Source of the DNA: Defluviitaleaceae bacterium
Lineage (GTDB): Bacteria; Bacillota; Clostridia; Lachnospirales; WQUN01
NCBI GenBank assembly: GCA_009786925.1
Contig: WRGY01000127.1
Coordinates: 62,001-126,000 of the forward strand
Direction: 5' to 3'
Length of the DNA: 64,000 nt
The translations under genes and the position numbers were made by a program. Positions 1-8,328 of this stretch are shown here, one piece after another. Below the pieces are notes generated by a model. That model saw only the letters and a program-made list of their open reading frames with translations, ran no database searches and was not told the origin of the DNA. Positions within the stretch are counted from its first letter, which is position 1, and each line of letters begins with the position of its first letter.

Positions 1-271
1 TAAACATTTCGTCAGCATCCACATACATAAACCATTTACCCTTAGCTTTTTTTACGGTATGGTTGCGCGCCCAAGAAAAATCATTGCGCCACTCAATGGT
101 ATGCACATTGTCTGTAAATTCTTTTGCGATTTCTACCGTTGTGTCTGTAGAGCCTGTATCATAAATAATCAGCTCACTATGCACAGCGTCTAAAATGGGC
201 TTTATGCCGGCAAGGCAGTCACGCAGATGGTTTTCTTCATTTTTTACAATCATACCTATAGAAAGTAACAC
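1..271 (-). CDS. Glycosyltransferase family 2, N-terminal part (runs off the window)
   Basis: Not in the ORF track because it is cut by the window edge. On the minus strand a GTG at 271, with AAGGGG about 8 nt upstream, opens a frame reading LLSIGMIVKNEENHLRDC and continuing to base 1 without a stop. It ends near the VDADE metal-binding motif of GT-A glycosyltransferases. It is closely similar to the start of the next gene upstream, so it is a third tandem paralogue. Transfer of a sugar from a nucleotide donor is the family role; acceptor and donor cannot be read. The position beside flagellin suggests a surface or flagellar glycosylation role, which is inference. Confidence 0.85.
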   Translation of the reverse strand, partial: MLLSIGMIVKNEENHLRDCLAGIKPILDAVHSELIIYDTGSTDTTVEIAKEFTDNVHTIEWRNDFSWARNHTVKKAKGKWFMYVDADEMF

Positions 272-288
272 TTTATCTGCCCCTTTTA

Positions 289-2217
289 CTATGCTTGCTT
301 TTCAAGTTCTTCCTTTGCTTTCTCTACTAAAAGCCACACCATATCCTTCATATCCGGGTTGATGGTGAGTGCAGAACGCAGGTTGCGCATATAGCTCAAC
401 ATGTCTCCGAGGTCTTTTTGCTGATATGCTGTGCCTACACAAAAAACGAAGGCATCATTTTCTGACAGAGACATTACATTTTGTGCAGAATATGCCTCGG
501 CTCTGTACACCATACCAAGGTATCTGTGATTTAGACGTATCATCATCTCGAAAAGTCTGATTTTTTCGTCATCCGACAATGTATTTTTTTCTTTTTCGAA
601 GGCAATGACAGCGAGGTTTGACATAAGCCTGTTAAGCTTAACAGACAAATTATCCCATTGACCCATATCAATAAATTTTTGTAATACGACATGGCTGTTT
701 TCGTTTGTAAAAATCAGAGCACGGACTAATCCCGTCGAATCCGTAATCTTCATGTTTTTTGCAAATTTAGAAAAATCTCTGGTCAGCTTCATGGCATAGA
801 AGATTGCATCGCCATAATGATGAGAAAAGGACTTGTCCGACCTTAGGAAATAATCAAGGCTTGTCGTGACCCCATCTGCCGCACGCAACAAATGCAAATG
901 CATGTAGTCGTCGTCTGCGTTTTGAAGTGACTTAGCTTCTGCCATGGCCTGTGATATATGTTTTTTAATCTCGTGGTCATTATTCATGCTCTCTATGGCG
1001 GTGATGATATTGTGATAGTTGTCAGAGCCATAGCCCGATTTAACCGCATATGAATACAGGGCCGGTATGTCGCTCCAACACTCACGCTCTATGCAGTCCT
1101 GCATATACAGTGAAAAGACATCAACTGTATCATCCTCACACTGAGGCAGATATTCCAGTGCGGTATCAAAGTCACAAGCCAGAGTGGCCGCCAGCACCAG
1201 GGTTTTTGTATGTTTTGTGCGTTTGTTCAAAATATCGCTCGGCATTACATGATAACTGGCGATTTCGGTATCAAGCTTGCCCTGTTGGTTTAAGTCAAAA
1301 TACTTTATTGTTTCTTTTGATATTTTTACTGCATCTTTGTGTTTCCCAAGCGTTGTGCAAGCGTTAGCATAGTGATGGTATATGATAACCAGAGCTTGGT
1401 GCATGTATTGTACATCTTTTAAATATTTTTTTGACGCAGTTATCGTTTCCTTGTACATTTTATTTGAATAATAATTTCTGATTAGCATGGTATTAAAAAC
1501 ATGATAAAATATGTTTTCCTGATTGTCACCCAAAATTTTGATGCCCTTTTTAATAAACTCGCGGGATTTAACAGGGTCGCGATTGCCGTAGTCCTGGGCG
1601 ATGAGTCCGATTGTACGCGGGTTTTTTGGGTCATCCTTGTGCATATCGAGCAAGAGTTTCATATTACGCTCGAATTTTTCTCTTGATTTTTTGCCACCTT
1701 CTAAGCCGGAATAATCGTAACCATGGTGGTCGGCTATACTCTCCAAGTGCTTCATCGGGAGTTTGTTATTTATTACTTCATGGATTTTGCCTTCAAAGCG
1801 AATGCCTTTTTCCATCTCATATAGGCGGAGGGGACGAAAATCAGCAGTCCTGCCATTGCCGATTATATTACGCCAACGATAGCTCGCACATTTATAATTT
1901 TTATATTCACCTGTATTAAAAAAGGAAATCAGGTCGGTAACGTCAGTAAACACCTCATCTGCGTCTACATACATAAACCACTCACCCTTGGACTTTTCCA
2001 ATGTGTGGTTACGCGCCCACGAAAAATCATCACGCCATTCTATAGAATGCACATGCTCGGTAAACTCTTTTGCGATTTGTACAGTCGCATCTGTAGAGCC
2101 TGTATCACAAATAATCAGCTCACTATGTACTGCATCCATAATGGGTTTTATGCTTTTTAGGCACGCACGCAGGTACTTCTCCTCGTTTTTGACTATCATA
2201 CCAATAGAAAGTAGCAT
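289..2217 (-). CDS. GT2 glycosyltransferase with C-terminal TPR region
   Basis: 642 residues. Residues 1 to about 110 form a GT-A fold with MIVKNEEKYL, the DTGSTD nucleotide-binding segment and the VDADE motif. Up to about residue 230 it matches the SunS-like GT2 group. The remaining 400 residues are helical, with TPR-like spacing (repeated A..LG...A patterns). The ATG at 2217 follows a G-rich ribosome-binding site at a normal distance. It belongs to a run of three paralogues downstream of the flagellin gene on the same strand; GT2-TPR proteins beside flagellin genes often glycosylate flagellin, and that substrate is inferred here. No signal peptide is visible, so the enzyme should be cytoplasmic. 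Confidence 0.85.
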   Translation of the reverse strand: MLLSIGMIVKNEEKYLRACLKSIKPIMDAVHSELIICDTGSTDATVQIAKEFTEHVHSIEWRDDFSWARNHTLEKSKGEWFMYVDADEVFTDVTDLISFFNTGEYKNYKCASYRWRNIIGNGRTADFRPLRLYEMEKGIRFEGKIHEVINNKLPMKHLESIADHHGYDYSGLEGGKKSREKFERNMKLLLDMHKDDPKNPRTIGLIAQDYGNRDPVKSREFIKKGIKILGDNQENIFYHVFNTMLIRNYYSNKMYKETITASKKYLKDVQYMHQALVIIYHHYANACTTLGKHKDAVKISKETIKYFDLNQQGKLDTEIASYHVMPSDILNKRTKHTKTLVLAATLACDFDTALEYLPQCEDDTVDVFSLYMQDCIERECWSDIPALYSYAVKSGYGSDNYHNIITAIESMNNDHEIKKHISQAMAEAKSLQNADDDYMHLHLLRAADGVTTSLDYFLRSDKSFSHHYGDAIFYAMKLTRDFSKFAKNMKITDSTGLVRALIFTNENSHVVLQKFIDMGQWDNLSVKLNRLMSNLAVIAFEKEKNTLSDDEKIRLFEMMIRLNHRYLGMVYRAEAYSAQNVMSLSENDAFVFCVGTAYQQKDLGDMLSYMRNLRSALTINPDMKDMVWLLVEKAKEELEKQA

Positions 2218-2257
2218 GGTATCCCCCCTGCGGATTAATCGAAAATCATTCTAACAC

Positions 2258-2293
2258 AAAAAACCACCCATGTGAAGCTATTTGGGGTGGTTT
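2258..2293 (-). terminator. Intrinsic terminator after the 357-codon glycosyltransferase gene
   Basis: Read on the minus strand, AAACCACCC and GGGTGGTTT form a 9-bp stem separated by a 15-nt loop and followed by a T run. The stop codon of the upstream gene lies inside the hairpin. The next gene begins only about 40 nt further on, so termination is probably partial or the next gene has its own promoter. Confidence 0.75.
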
Positions 2294-3342
2294 CCTGTGG
2301 CAAGTCCTGCCATGACTGCATCCATATCCGCGATAGATATTAAATTTGTTGAAACATATGACAGTATAAGAGGGTTAAGTTTTCCGCTTTCTTTTAAGTT
2401 GATGTATTCCTTGGTTTTATTGCCTGCGGCTATGGCCTCGTCATTCCTTTTTAGATAGATGAGGGACATCGTTTCGATACATTTTATATCAGGGGCATTT
2501 GCATAGACTATGGAGGTGGTGTCAAAATACTCCTTGGATAACCTTGCCACTGTTTCATAGTCCTTCATAAAATAATATTCATAAATAAGGCGATGCATAC
2601 ATGCATGATAATATGGGTCATTTGTTTTTTTGTCATAGAGGTCTGCACCCAGCTTATAATACTTTATGGCATCATCATTTCTGCCCAAACCCGTATACTC
2701 TTGACCCAAGTGAATAATCAGCCTTGCGTCATGCGGGCTATTCTTATACATCTCCAACATACTCGTAAGATTACGTTCGGATTTTGCAAGCTTTGCTTCT
2801 TCCGATTCGAAATAATATCCATAGTGGAGAAGCGAGCTTTTTAATGATTTTGTATGGGTAAACTGCTTGCTCACATACTCTGCACCGGTTAAGTTTTCAT
2901 GGATTTTGCCGGTCCAGCGCAAATCCTTTGACCGCTTAAAGAGCTTTCTTGTATTGATGATTTGATACTCGTTTGTGTTTTTAGTAGCCACATTTTTTTG
3001 TATTATTGTTGCACACACAAAATTTTTATATTCCCCTGATTGAAAAAATTTAATTATGTCACTTACATCCTCGTATATTTCGTCAGCGTCCACATACATA
3101 TACCATTTGCCTCTTGCTCTTTCCAAGGTTTTGTTGCGGGCATGTGCAAAATCGTTTTCCCACTTTGTTTCCAACACCTTGGACGTAAATTCTTTTGCAA
3201 TAGAAACAGTACTGTCAGTACTGCCTGTGTCATTGATTATAAGCTCTGCGTCTATGCTGTCGAGTATAGGTTTGATTGCCTCCAGGCAGTCGCGCAGACG
3301 CTTTTCTTCGTTTTTTACAATCATGCTGATGGTAAGTAACAT
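2278..3342 (-). CDS. GT2 glycosyltransferase with short TPR tail
   Basis: About 354 residues. The N-terminal GT-A domain has MIVKNEEKRLRDC, NDTGSTDS and YVDADE, as in the two neighbouring paralogues. The C-terminal third has TPR-like helices (LGQEYTGLGRNDDAIKYY). The ORF track starts at a GTG (3351), but the ATG at 3342 aligns with the paralogue starts and sits behind a GGATGTGGG-type ribosome-binding site, so I use it. It is shorter than its 642-residue neighbour because the helical tail is mostly missing. Likely a cytoplasmic sugar transferase acting on flagellin or another surface acceptor; the acceptor is not visible in the sequence. Confidence 0.83.
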   Translation of the reverse strand: MLLTISMIVKNEEKRLRDCLEAIKPILDSIDAELIINDTGSTDSTVSIAKEFTSKVLETKWENDFAHARNKTLERARGKWYMYVDADEIYEDVSDIIKFFQSGEYKNFVCATIIQKNVATKNTNEYQIINTRKLFKRSKDLRWTGKIHENLTGAEYVSKQFTHTKSLKSSLLHYGYYFESEEAKLAKSERNLTSMLEMYKNSPHDARLIIHLGQEYTGLGRNDDAIKYYKLGADLYDKKTNDPYYHACMHRLIYEYYFMKDYETVARLSKEYFDTTSIVYANAPDIKCIETMSLIYLKRNDEAIAAGNKTKEYINLKESGKLNPLILSYVSTNLISIADMDAVMAGLATGNHPK

Positions 3343-3372
3343 GTAACCCACATCCTATGTTTTAATTTAATT

Positions 3373-3650
3373 TTAAGAAAACATGGCATATACTTTTTCT
3401 GCCAACTGCAAGGCTTCCATGGATTGTGCCTCTGTCAATTCAAAATAAGATACAGTCGTCTTGGCTTGTGTAATGTCATCAACATATAATCGCTTGCCTT
3501 GCCGTGTTTTTCTATATATGATTTCAAGCATTTTTCTACCGCTTGCTCGCTAAACCTTCCACTTGCACAGTAATCGTCTACATCATGCATATGTTTTGCA
3601 CGCATTAAATCCTTTTGCGCAATATAAAGATAGCTACCTATCTCCGCCAT
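3373..3650 (-). pseudogene. HEPN-domain protein, apparently frameshifted
   Basis: The frame from ATG 3650 reads AEIGSYLYIAQKDLMRAK and ends as YIEKHGKASDYM before drifting into unrelated sequence. A -1 shift at an AAAAA run near 3527 restores KRLYVDDITQAKTTVSYFE and continues to a stop at 3373, giving about 93 residues of normal HEPN helices. HEPN proteins are often the toxin half of HEPN/MNT pairs or RNase-like effectors; no MNT nucleotidyltransferase partner is seen nearby. The defect could be real decay or a homopolymer error. It lies between the flagellin gene and the glycosyltransferase genes. Confidence 0.65.
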
Positions 3651-3690
3651 AACAACACCCACTTTTCGCCATTATATTATCCGACGCATA

Positions 3691-3722
3691 AAAAAACAAC
3701 CCCGGATTTCTCCGAGGTTGTT
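3691..3722 (-). terminator. Flagellin transcript terminator
   Basis: On the minus strand AACAACCTCGGA pairs with TCCGGGGTTGTT around a short GAAA-like loop, followed by seven T residues. It begins about 30 nt past the flagellin stop codon. Confidence 0.85.
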
Positions 3723-3751
3723 CTCTTTTATACAACTTGGTTTGGCTAATA

Positions 3752-5110
3752 TTAGCGAAGAAGTTGTAGAAGGTTTTGAGGCATTTGGTTTGCTTGAGAA
3801 AGCATAGATACAGAAGCTTGTTGAAGAACGTTTGACATTGTAAATCTCATCATTTCGCGAGCAACGTCTGCGTTTCTTACGCGGCTTTCTGAATCTTGCA
3901 GGTTTTCACTAGAGATATCCAAGCTTCTCATGGTGAAGTCCATACGGTTTTGTACAGCACCGAGGTTAGCACGTACACGGCTGATGTCGTCGATAGAAGC
4001 GTCTACCGCACCGATGAAGCCTGTGATACGAACACCGCTACCGATACCGCTACCGCTTGCAGCTGCTGCCATTGCGGGAGCAAGAGAAGATACTGTCCAA
4101 CCTGCACCTGCCACTGCGCGAGATACTGTCTCGAAGTCGAAGTTAATACCTTGAGAAGAGTTTGCGCCTACTTGGAAGAATGCAATGTTGTCACCGCTGG
4201 AATCAGAGTTTACAAATTGACGTACTTGTGTTTGTACAGAGTTGAATGCTTCGCGGATGATGTTACCACCAATGTTGGTTTGGAGTGAGTTGATAGCTGT
4301 GTTGATTTCGCCAAGGCGAGAATTCAATGCAGCAAGAACTTGAGCTTGAGACTCACTTCCGGCAGCCCATGTAGCTTCTGTGAAGTCAAGACCACTTAAC
4401 CATGTCTCAATGTCAGAAGCTTCCAATCCTTCAAGACCGCCTACTTGTGGCAAGCAACCATGGTTAGCCATAACCTCGTCAATGTCTCTGTTAGCGCGTG
4501 CGAGGATGGTAACAATCGCACCTCTTGCAGCTGTGCTTGTAGCATCGAGAGCAGATACAGCGTCAATCGCAGCGAGTGTTGTTTCGCGCATTTCGTTGAG
4601 TGTAGCAGCTGTGATTTCAACAATACGACCGGAAATAACCATGTCACCTGTAGCTTCAACTACAGATTCAGGGTCAATCGCGGGACCCATAGCAAGTACG
4701 CGGTTTGTGTTAAACTCTACGCGGTTTTGCATGGAGAGGATTTCTGTGCCGAGCTGGCTGATTTCTTGCATAATCAGACCACGTTGGTCTTGTGTGTTTG
4801 TGTCGTTAGAAGCTTGAACCATAAGCTCGCGTACACGTTGAAGCATGTTACCGATTTCTTCAAGACCGCCCTCTGTTGTAAGAAGCATAGATTGACCGTC
4901 TTGTGCGTTGCGGCTTGCTTGGTCAAGGCCGCGGATTTGGGCGCGCATGTTTTCAGAGATTGCAAGCCCTGCAGCGTCGTCTGCTGCACTGTTGATGCGG
5001 AAACCGCTAGAAAGACGGTTTGTCGCTCTTTGTTGGTCCATACCAACGTTTTTCATGTTTCTGTGCGCGTTGAGCGCGAAGATGTTTGTTCTTACCACCA
5101 TGTTTGACAT
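3752..5110 (-). CDS. hag: Flagellin
   Basis: 452 residues. The N-terminal D0/D1 region (1-140) has VRTNIFALNAHRNM and the conserved SSGFRINSAADDAAGLAISE. The C-terminal D1/D0 region (about 370-452) has LGAVQNRMDFT and ends with QANQMPQNLLQLLR. The central 230 residues are the variable exposed domain. The product polymerises into the flagellar filament after type III export. AGGAGG lies 7 nt before the ATG at 5110. A long leader with a CsrA-type hairpin and a sigma-D-type promoter lies upstream, and an intrinsic terminator lies downstream, so it is monocistronic. The glycosyltransferase cluster next to it makes glycosylation plausible. Confidence 0.97.
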   Translation of the reverse strand: MSNMVVRTNIFALNAHRNMKNVGMDQQRATNRLSSGFRINSAADDAAGLAISENMRAQIRGLDQASRNAQDGQSMLLTTEGGLEEIGNMLQRVRELMVQASNDTNTQDQRGLIMQEISQLGTEILSMQNRVEFNTNRVLAMGPAIDPESVVEATGDMVISGRIVEITAATLNEMRETTLAAIDAVSALDATSTAARGAIVTILARANRDIDEVMANHGCLPQVGGLEGLEASDIETWLSGLDFTEATWAAGSESQAQVLAALNSRLGEINTAINSLQTNIGGNIIREAFNSVQTQVRQFVNSDSSGDNIAFFQVGANSSQGINFDFETVSRAVAGAGWTVSSLAPAMAAAASGSGIGSGVRITGFIGAVDASIDDISRVRANLGAVQNRMDFTMRSLDISSENLQDSESRVRNADVAREMMRFTMSNVLQQASVSMLSQANQMPQNLLQLLR

Positions 5111-5155
5111 AATTTTACCTCCTTGGTTTATGGCAATGTCGCGCCATGTTATTTC

Positions 5156-5170
5156 CCCACTTCCTGTGGG
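5156..5170 (-). promoter_or_regulatory. Candidate CsrA-binding hairpin in the flagellin leader
   Basis: Read on the minus strand, CCCAC-AGGAA-GTGGG is a 5-bp stem presenting GGA in the loop, inside ACAGGAAGT, close to the CsrA consensus. The Shine-Dalgarno AAGGAGG supplies a second GGA about 45 nt downstream. Two GGA sites of this kind are how CsrA represses hag translation in Bacillus, with FliW as antagonist. The role here is inferred from that precedent; csrA and fliW are not in the window. Confidence 0.6.
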
Positions 5171-5243
5171 TCAGTCATTAAGACCGGGAGATGTGTATGG
5201 CTACACGCCTTCCGCTACTAACGACTCTCTTGTCTTGATAAGT

Positions 5244-5270
5244 ATATCGGCATAGAAATTATTTACTTAA
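5244..5270 (-). promoter_or_regulatory. Sigma-D (FliA-type) promoter of flagellin
   Basis: On the minus strand the -10 is GCCGATAT and 15 nt upstream is TTAA, close to the TAAA-N15-GCCGATAA consensus for motility sigma factors. It implies a transcript leader of about 125 nt before the flagellin ATG. Confidence 0.75.
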
Positions 5271-5287
5271 TAGTTTTTTTTAAATAA

Positions 5288-5476
5288 TCAAAAATCATCT
5301 TCTTGTTCAACCAGCTGTTCAACATACGCAATATCTTCTTTGCTCATGCCTGCTTTTGCACGGCTGATTAGGCGGCTTAGACCTTTAAAACTCACACCTT
5401 CATTAGCCTTTTTGAACATAAGCAAGTCAAAAAGTCTTTCTTTTTGGATGACTTGTATCTCCAACAGGTTTGGCAT
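5288..5476 (-). CDS. Small conserved-looking protein of unknown function
   Basis: 62 residues, charged, predicted mostly helical, with an acidic end (VEQLVEQEDDF). I do not recognise a family. GAGGTGG at a normal distance before the ATG at 5476 supports translation. It ends about 20 nt upstream of the flagellin sigma-D promoter and is on the same strand, so it may be a late flagellar or regulatory gene, but nothing in the sequence proves this. Confidence 0.6.
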   Translation of the reverse strand: MPNLLEIQVIQKERLFDLLMFKKANEGVSFKGLSRLISRAKAGMSKEDIAYVEQLVEQEDDF

Positions 5477-5598
5477 TTAGACCACCTCGTGAGTAACATT
5501 ATAGCATCATGTAAATATAATGCAATATGGAATATTTTTCCCTTTGCGGAATACTTTCCGCATCTTGTGACTATATTTAGAGGTAGGGAGTGATTTTT

Positions 5599-5856
5599 AT
5601 GACTGCAATTTTGACTATGAAAAAGGAAAAGAGGCTCCGCAAGCGGCTTACTAAGGAGGATATTGAAATAGTAGCGGCTTTGGAAGCATTGCAAAATGAC
5701 ATGGAATTTTTAAATAATTGTTTTGACCATGCTACCGACCCTGTTTTGGTGGACAGCCTTGTGTATGAGATAAAGGCGGCTAATTTGAAATATCAATACT
5801 ACTTAAATATGTGCAAAGAAAAAGGTATAGTCCATGGGAATATACCTCGGAGGTAG
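5599..5856 (+). CDS. DUF2508 (YaaL-like) family protein
   Basis: 85 residues from the ATG at 5599; the track begins at an upstream GTG that overlaps the ribosome-binding site GAGGTAGGGAG. It is highly charged and helical (RLTKEDIEIVAALEALQNDMEFLNNCFDHATDPVLVDSLVYEI), matching the DUF2508/YaaL family, which commonly precedes bofA in Bacilli and Clostridia. bofA starts 4 nt after its stop and its ribosome-binding site lies inside this gene, so the two are co-translated. The molecular function of the family is unknown. A 7-bp dyad, TGCGGAA/TTCCGCA, lies upstream at 5545-5562. Confidence 0.8.
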   Translation: MTAILTMKKEKRLRKRLTKEDIEIVAALEALQNDMEFLNNCFDHATDPVLVDSLVYEIKAANLKYQYYLNMCKEKGIVHGNIPRR

Positions 5857-5860
5857 TGAT

Positions 5861-6100
5861 ATGGTTTGGATTTTTGTTGCGTTGGGCTTTTTTGCTTTTT
5901 TGTTTTATACACGCCAGTTTAGGTGGCTTGGCAGGGTCGTAAAAAACTCTGCGCTGGGCGTGGCAGGGATTTTGGCTTTTAATTTTTTGCTTAGTGGTTA
6001 CGGGATTGCTGTAGGGATAAATGTGGTTACGGTGTTGGTGGTGGGATTGTTGGGTGTGCCGGGGATTTTGATGCTGTATGCTACACGGCTGATATTGTAG
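5861..6100 (+). CDS. bofA: Pro-sigma-K processing inhibitor BofA-like protein
   Basis: About 79 residues, starting at the ATG at 5861 behind GGAGGTAGTGAT. It has an N-terminal membrane segment (VWIFVALGFFAFLFY), a basic linker, a second hydrophobic stretch, and the BofA signature GINVVTVLVVGLLGVPGILM near the C-terminus. BofA sits in the outer forespore membrane and restrains the SpoIVFB protease that activates sigma-K in the mother cell. Pairing with DUF2508 is the usual arrangement. Its 3' end overlaps the convergent pyrE gene by 20 nt, and no separate terminator is seen. Confidence 0.85.
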   Translation: MVWIFVALGFFAFLFYTRQFRWLGRVVKNSALGVAGILAFNFLLSGYGIAVGINVVTVLVVGLLGVPGILMLYATRLIL

Positions 6101-6659
6101 CCCTGCTCCCGGGTTTTGTTATGGGGAGACCCTGTTTACATAGAGGGCATTCTTCGGGGGCGTAGGATACTATTTCTTTTGTGAGGGCGGATACTATTTT
6201 TGTGCCAAAATCTGCTTTGCCGCCGCTACGGTTTAGGATTAGCCCAACGCCTACGATTTCCGCGCCTTTTTCTTTTGCGATTTTAAGGATTTCTACTACT
6301 GTGCCGCCTGTGGTTACGACATCTTCTGCTACTACCACACGCGCACCCTGTGGGATTTCGAAGCCACGACGCAGGGTCATCACACCCTCTTCTCGCTCTG
6401 CAAAAATGCTTTTCGCGCCCAATGCACGAGAAAGCTCGTAGCCCCACACTATTCCGCCTATGGCGGGCGCAAGCACTATGTCTACCTTTTCTCCTGCAAA
6501 ACCCTCGGCTACGATTTTGGCCAGCTCCTCTGTGTACTCGGGAAATTGCAAGACGCGAGCGCATTGCATATACTGCTCGCCATGGCGACCCGATGTGTAT
6601 AAAAAGTGTCCGCTCAGCAACGCATCTGCCTTTGTCAAAACCTCTTCTGCTCTGGTCAT
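6081..6659 (-). CDS. pyrE: Orotate phosphoribosyltransferase
   Basis: 192 residues. It converts orotate and PRPP to OMP in de novo pyrimidine synthesis. The PRPP-binding loop is VVVAEDVVTTGGTVVEI, and an upstream IVLAPAIGGIVWGYELSRALG segment is typical of the PyrE subgroup that includes Thermus-like enzymes. It ends with a CPLCKQG segment. The ATG at 6659 overlaps the pyrD stop as ATGA, indicating translational coupling. It is the last gene of the pyrCFKDE operon. Confidence 0.95.
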   Translation of the reverse strand: MTRAEEVLTKADALLSGHFLYTSGRHGEQYMQCARVLQFPEYTEELAKIVAEGFAGEKVDIVLAPAIGGIVWGYELSRALGAKSIFAEREEGVMTLRRGFEIPQGARVVVAEDVVTTGGTVVEILKIAKEKGAEIVGVGLILNRSGGKADFGTKIVSALTKEIVSYAPEECPLCKQGLPITKPGSRATISAV

Positions 6660-7561
6660 ACGATAATCCCCTTTATCTCATCAAGATTTTTTATGTTTTC
6701 TCTTTGCATATAGTCGATAATACCGTCAAGCATCTCTGTGGTGGCTTTTGGGTTTGTAAAATTTGCGGTGCCTACGGATACCGCTGTCGCACCCGCCATT
6801 ATAAATTCTATTGCATCCTCCCATGTGGACGCACCTCCCGTACCAATTATGGGGAGTGATGTAACCTTTGACACTTGGTAGACCATGCGGACGGCGACGG
6901 GCTTTATTGCAGGGCCCGAAAGACCGCCTATTTTGTTGCCCAATACGGGCTTTTTTTTGTGTATGTCTATTTTCATGCCGAGGAGGGTGTTGATGAGGCA
7001 TAGCGCGTCTGCGCCGCCCGCTTCTGCGGCTTTGGCTATGGCGGTGATGTCTGTTACATTTGGGCTTAGTTTGACAATAAGCGGGACGGAGGCGACCTTT
7101 TTTACTGCGCGAGTCACTTCTTCTGCCGCTTTGGGGTCTGTCCCCATTGCCATGCCTCCCGCCTTTACGTTTGGACATGAAATATTAAGCTCAAAAAAAT
7201 GGATTCCATCCACACCTTCGAAGTCGCGAGCCACAGCCACATAGTCCTCCACTGTGCGACCGCATAGGTTTACGATGACCTTTACGCCTTTTTCTGCAAT
7301 GGTACGCAAGAAGGGCAGGTCATTTTTTATAAATGCCTTTGCACCCGGGTTTTGCAGACCTACGGCATTTAGAATCCCGCCATGGGTTTCGGCAATACGC
7401 GGCGGCGGGTTGCCTTGCCATGGCTCGTGGGATACACCCTTTACCGTGATTGCGCCAAGCCGCGAAAGGTCGTTAAACTTGGCATATTCCTGCCCGCTCC
7501 CAAATGTACCCGACGCGGTTACGATGGGACTTTTTAGGGTGATGCCCGCTATATTTACCAT
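6656..7561 (-). CDS. pyrD: Dihydroorotate dehydrogenase (NAD+), catalytic subunit, class 1B
   Basis: 301 residues. An FMN TIM-barrel enzyme oxidising dihydroorotate to orotate. Visible motifs include TASGTFGSG, the substrate/FMN segment LNISCPNVKAGG with the catalytic cysteine, and the phosphate-binding IIGTGGASTWEDAIEFIMAGA. Class 1B is indicated by the adjacent pyrK subunit, which carries electrons to NAD+. Its ATG overlaps the pyrK stop (TAATG) with GGAGG just upstream. Confidence 0.96.
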   Translation of the reverse strand: MVNIAGITLKSPIVTASGTFGSGQEYAKFNDLSRLGAITVKGVSHEPWQGNPPPRIAETHGGILNAVGLQNPGAKAFIKNDLPFLRTIAEKGVKVIVNLCGRTVEDYVAVARDFEGVDGIHFFELNISCPNVKAGGMAMGTDPKAAEEVTRAVKKVASVPLIVKLSPNVTDITAIAKAAEAGGADALCLINTLLGMKIDIHKKKPVLGNKIGGLSGPAIKPVAVRMVYQVSKVTSLPIIGTGGASTWEDAIEFIMAGATAVSVGTANFTNPKATTEMLDGIIDYMQRENIKNLDEIKGIIV

Positions 7562-8328
7562 TACAGAAACACCTCCTTTGCATCAAAAACAGGGCCTTCG
7601 CAACATACACGAGCATATTGCTCCCCTACCCTGATGACACAGCCCACGCATGTACCTATGCCGCAAGCCATACGTTGTTCCATGGATACTTGGCAGGGAA
7701 TGGCGGCGCGTGCGGCGAGGGCAGAAACAGCATGGAGCATCGGCTCGGGGCCGCAGGCAAAGATTTGTTCATAGTTTTGCGGCTCAAAGATGTCGGTGAC
7801 AAAACCACGATGTCCGTGACTGCCGTCCTCGGTGGCTATATGGACTTCGCCGTTTTTGAGTGCGCGGAATTTTTCCGCAAGAATGGGCGCGGAACGGAAG
7901 CCAAGATAAACATCGGTTGCTATGGAAAGCGAAGCCAAAGTCTTTGCAAGATGATACAGGGGCGGAGTGCCTATTCCCCCACCGACAATAGCCGCTTTTT
8001 TTGCATTAGCGGGAATGGTGAAGCCGTTCCCCAGAGGGGCAAGGATTTTTATTTCTTGCCCTGATTGCATTTGCGATAAAACCAAGGTGCCTTTTCCCAC
8101 TACTTGGTAGATTATTTCAATTTCGTTGTCGTTTATGTCATGTATGCTGATTGGGCGCGGGAGAAGGAGTTCGCCCTTATCCAAATATACCATTATAAAT
8201 TGCCCCGACTTCGCGCTTTTTGCAACATCGGGGGCAGCGACTTTCACAGAGAAAATATCGGGAGAAATGCAGTGATTATCACGTATTGAAACCTTTAACC
8301 AAAACGACAAACTTCCATCATTTTCCAT
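7561..8328 (-). CDS. pyrK: Dihydroorotate dehydrogenase electron-transfer subunit
   Basis: 255 residues when started at the ATG at 8328. The track extends to 8484 through sequence that is really pyrF. The chosen start overlaps the pyrF stop (TAATG) and has GGAGG 8 nt upstream. The N-terminal ferredoxin-reductase-like FAD domain has RPISIHD. The NAD-binding region has AAIVGGGIGTPPLYHLAK. The C-terminal 2Fe-2S ligand set is CGIGTCVGCVIRV plus VCCEGP. It forms a complex with PyrD and passes electrons from FMN via the iron-sulfur cluster and FAD to NAD+. Confidence 0.95.
   Translation of the reverse strand: MENDGSLSFWLKVSIRDNHCISPDIFSVKVAAPDVAKSAKSGQFIMVYLDKGELLLPRPISIHDINDNEIEIIYQVVGKGTLVLSQMQSGQEIKILAPLGNGFTIPANAKKAAIVGGGIGTPPLYHLAKTLASLSIATDVYLGFRSAPILAEKFRALKNGEVHIATEDGSHGHRGFVTDIFEPQNYEQIFACGPEPMLHAVSALAARAAIPCQVSMEQRMACGIGTCVGCVIRVGEQYARVCCEGPVFDAKEVFL

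Noticed and set aside
4445-5255. Plus-strand ORFs opposite flagellin
   Set aside because: They are shadows of a biased, repeat-rich flagellin sequence, with no ribosome-binding site and no recognisable domains.
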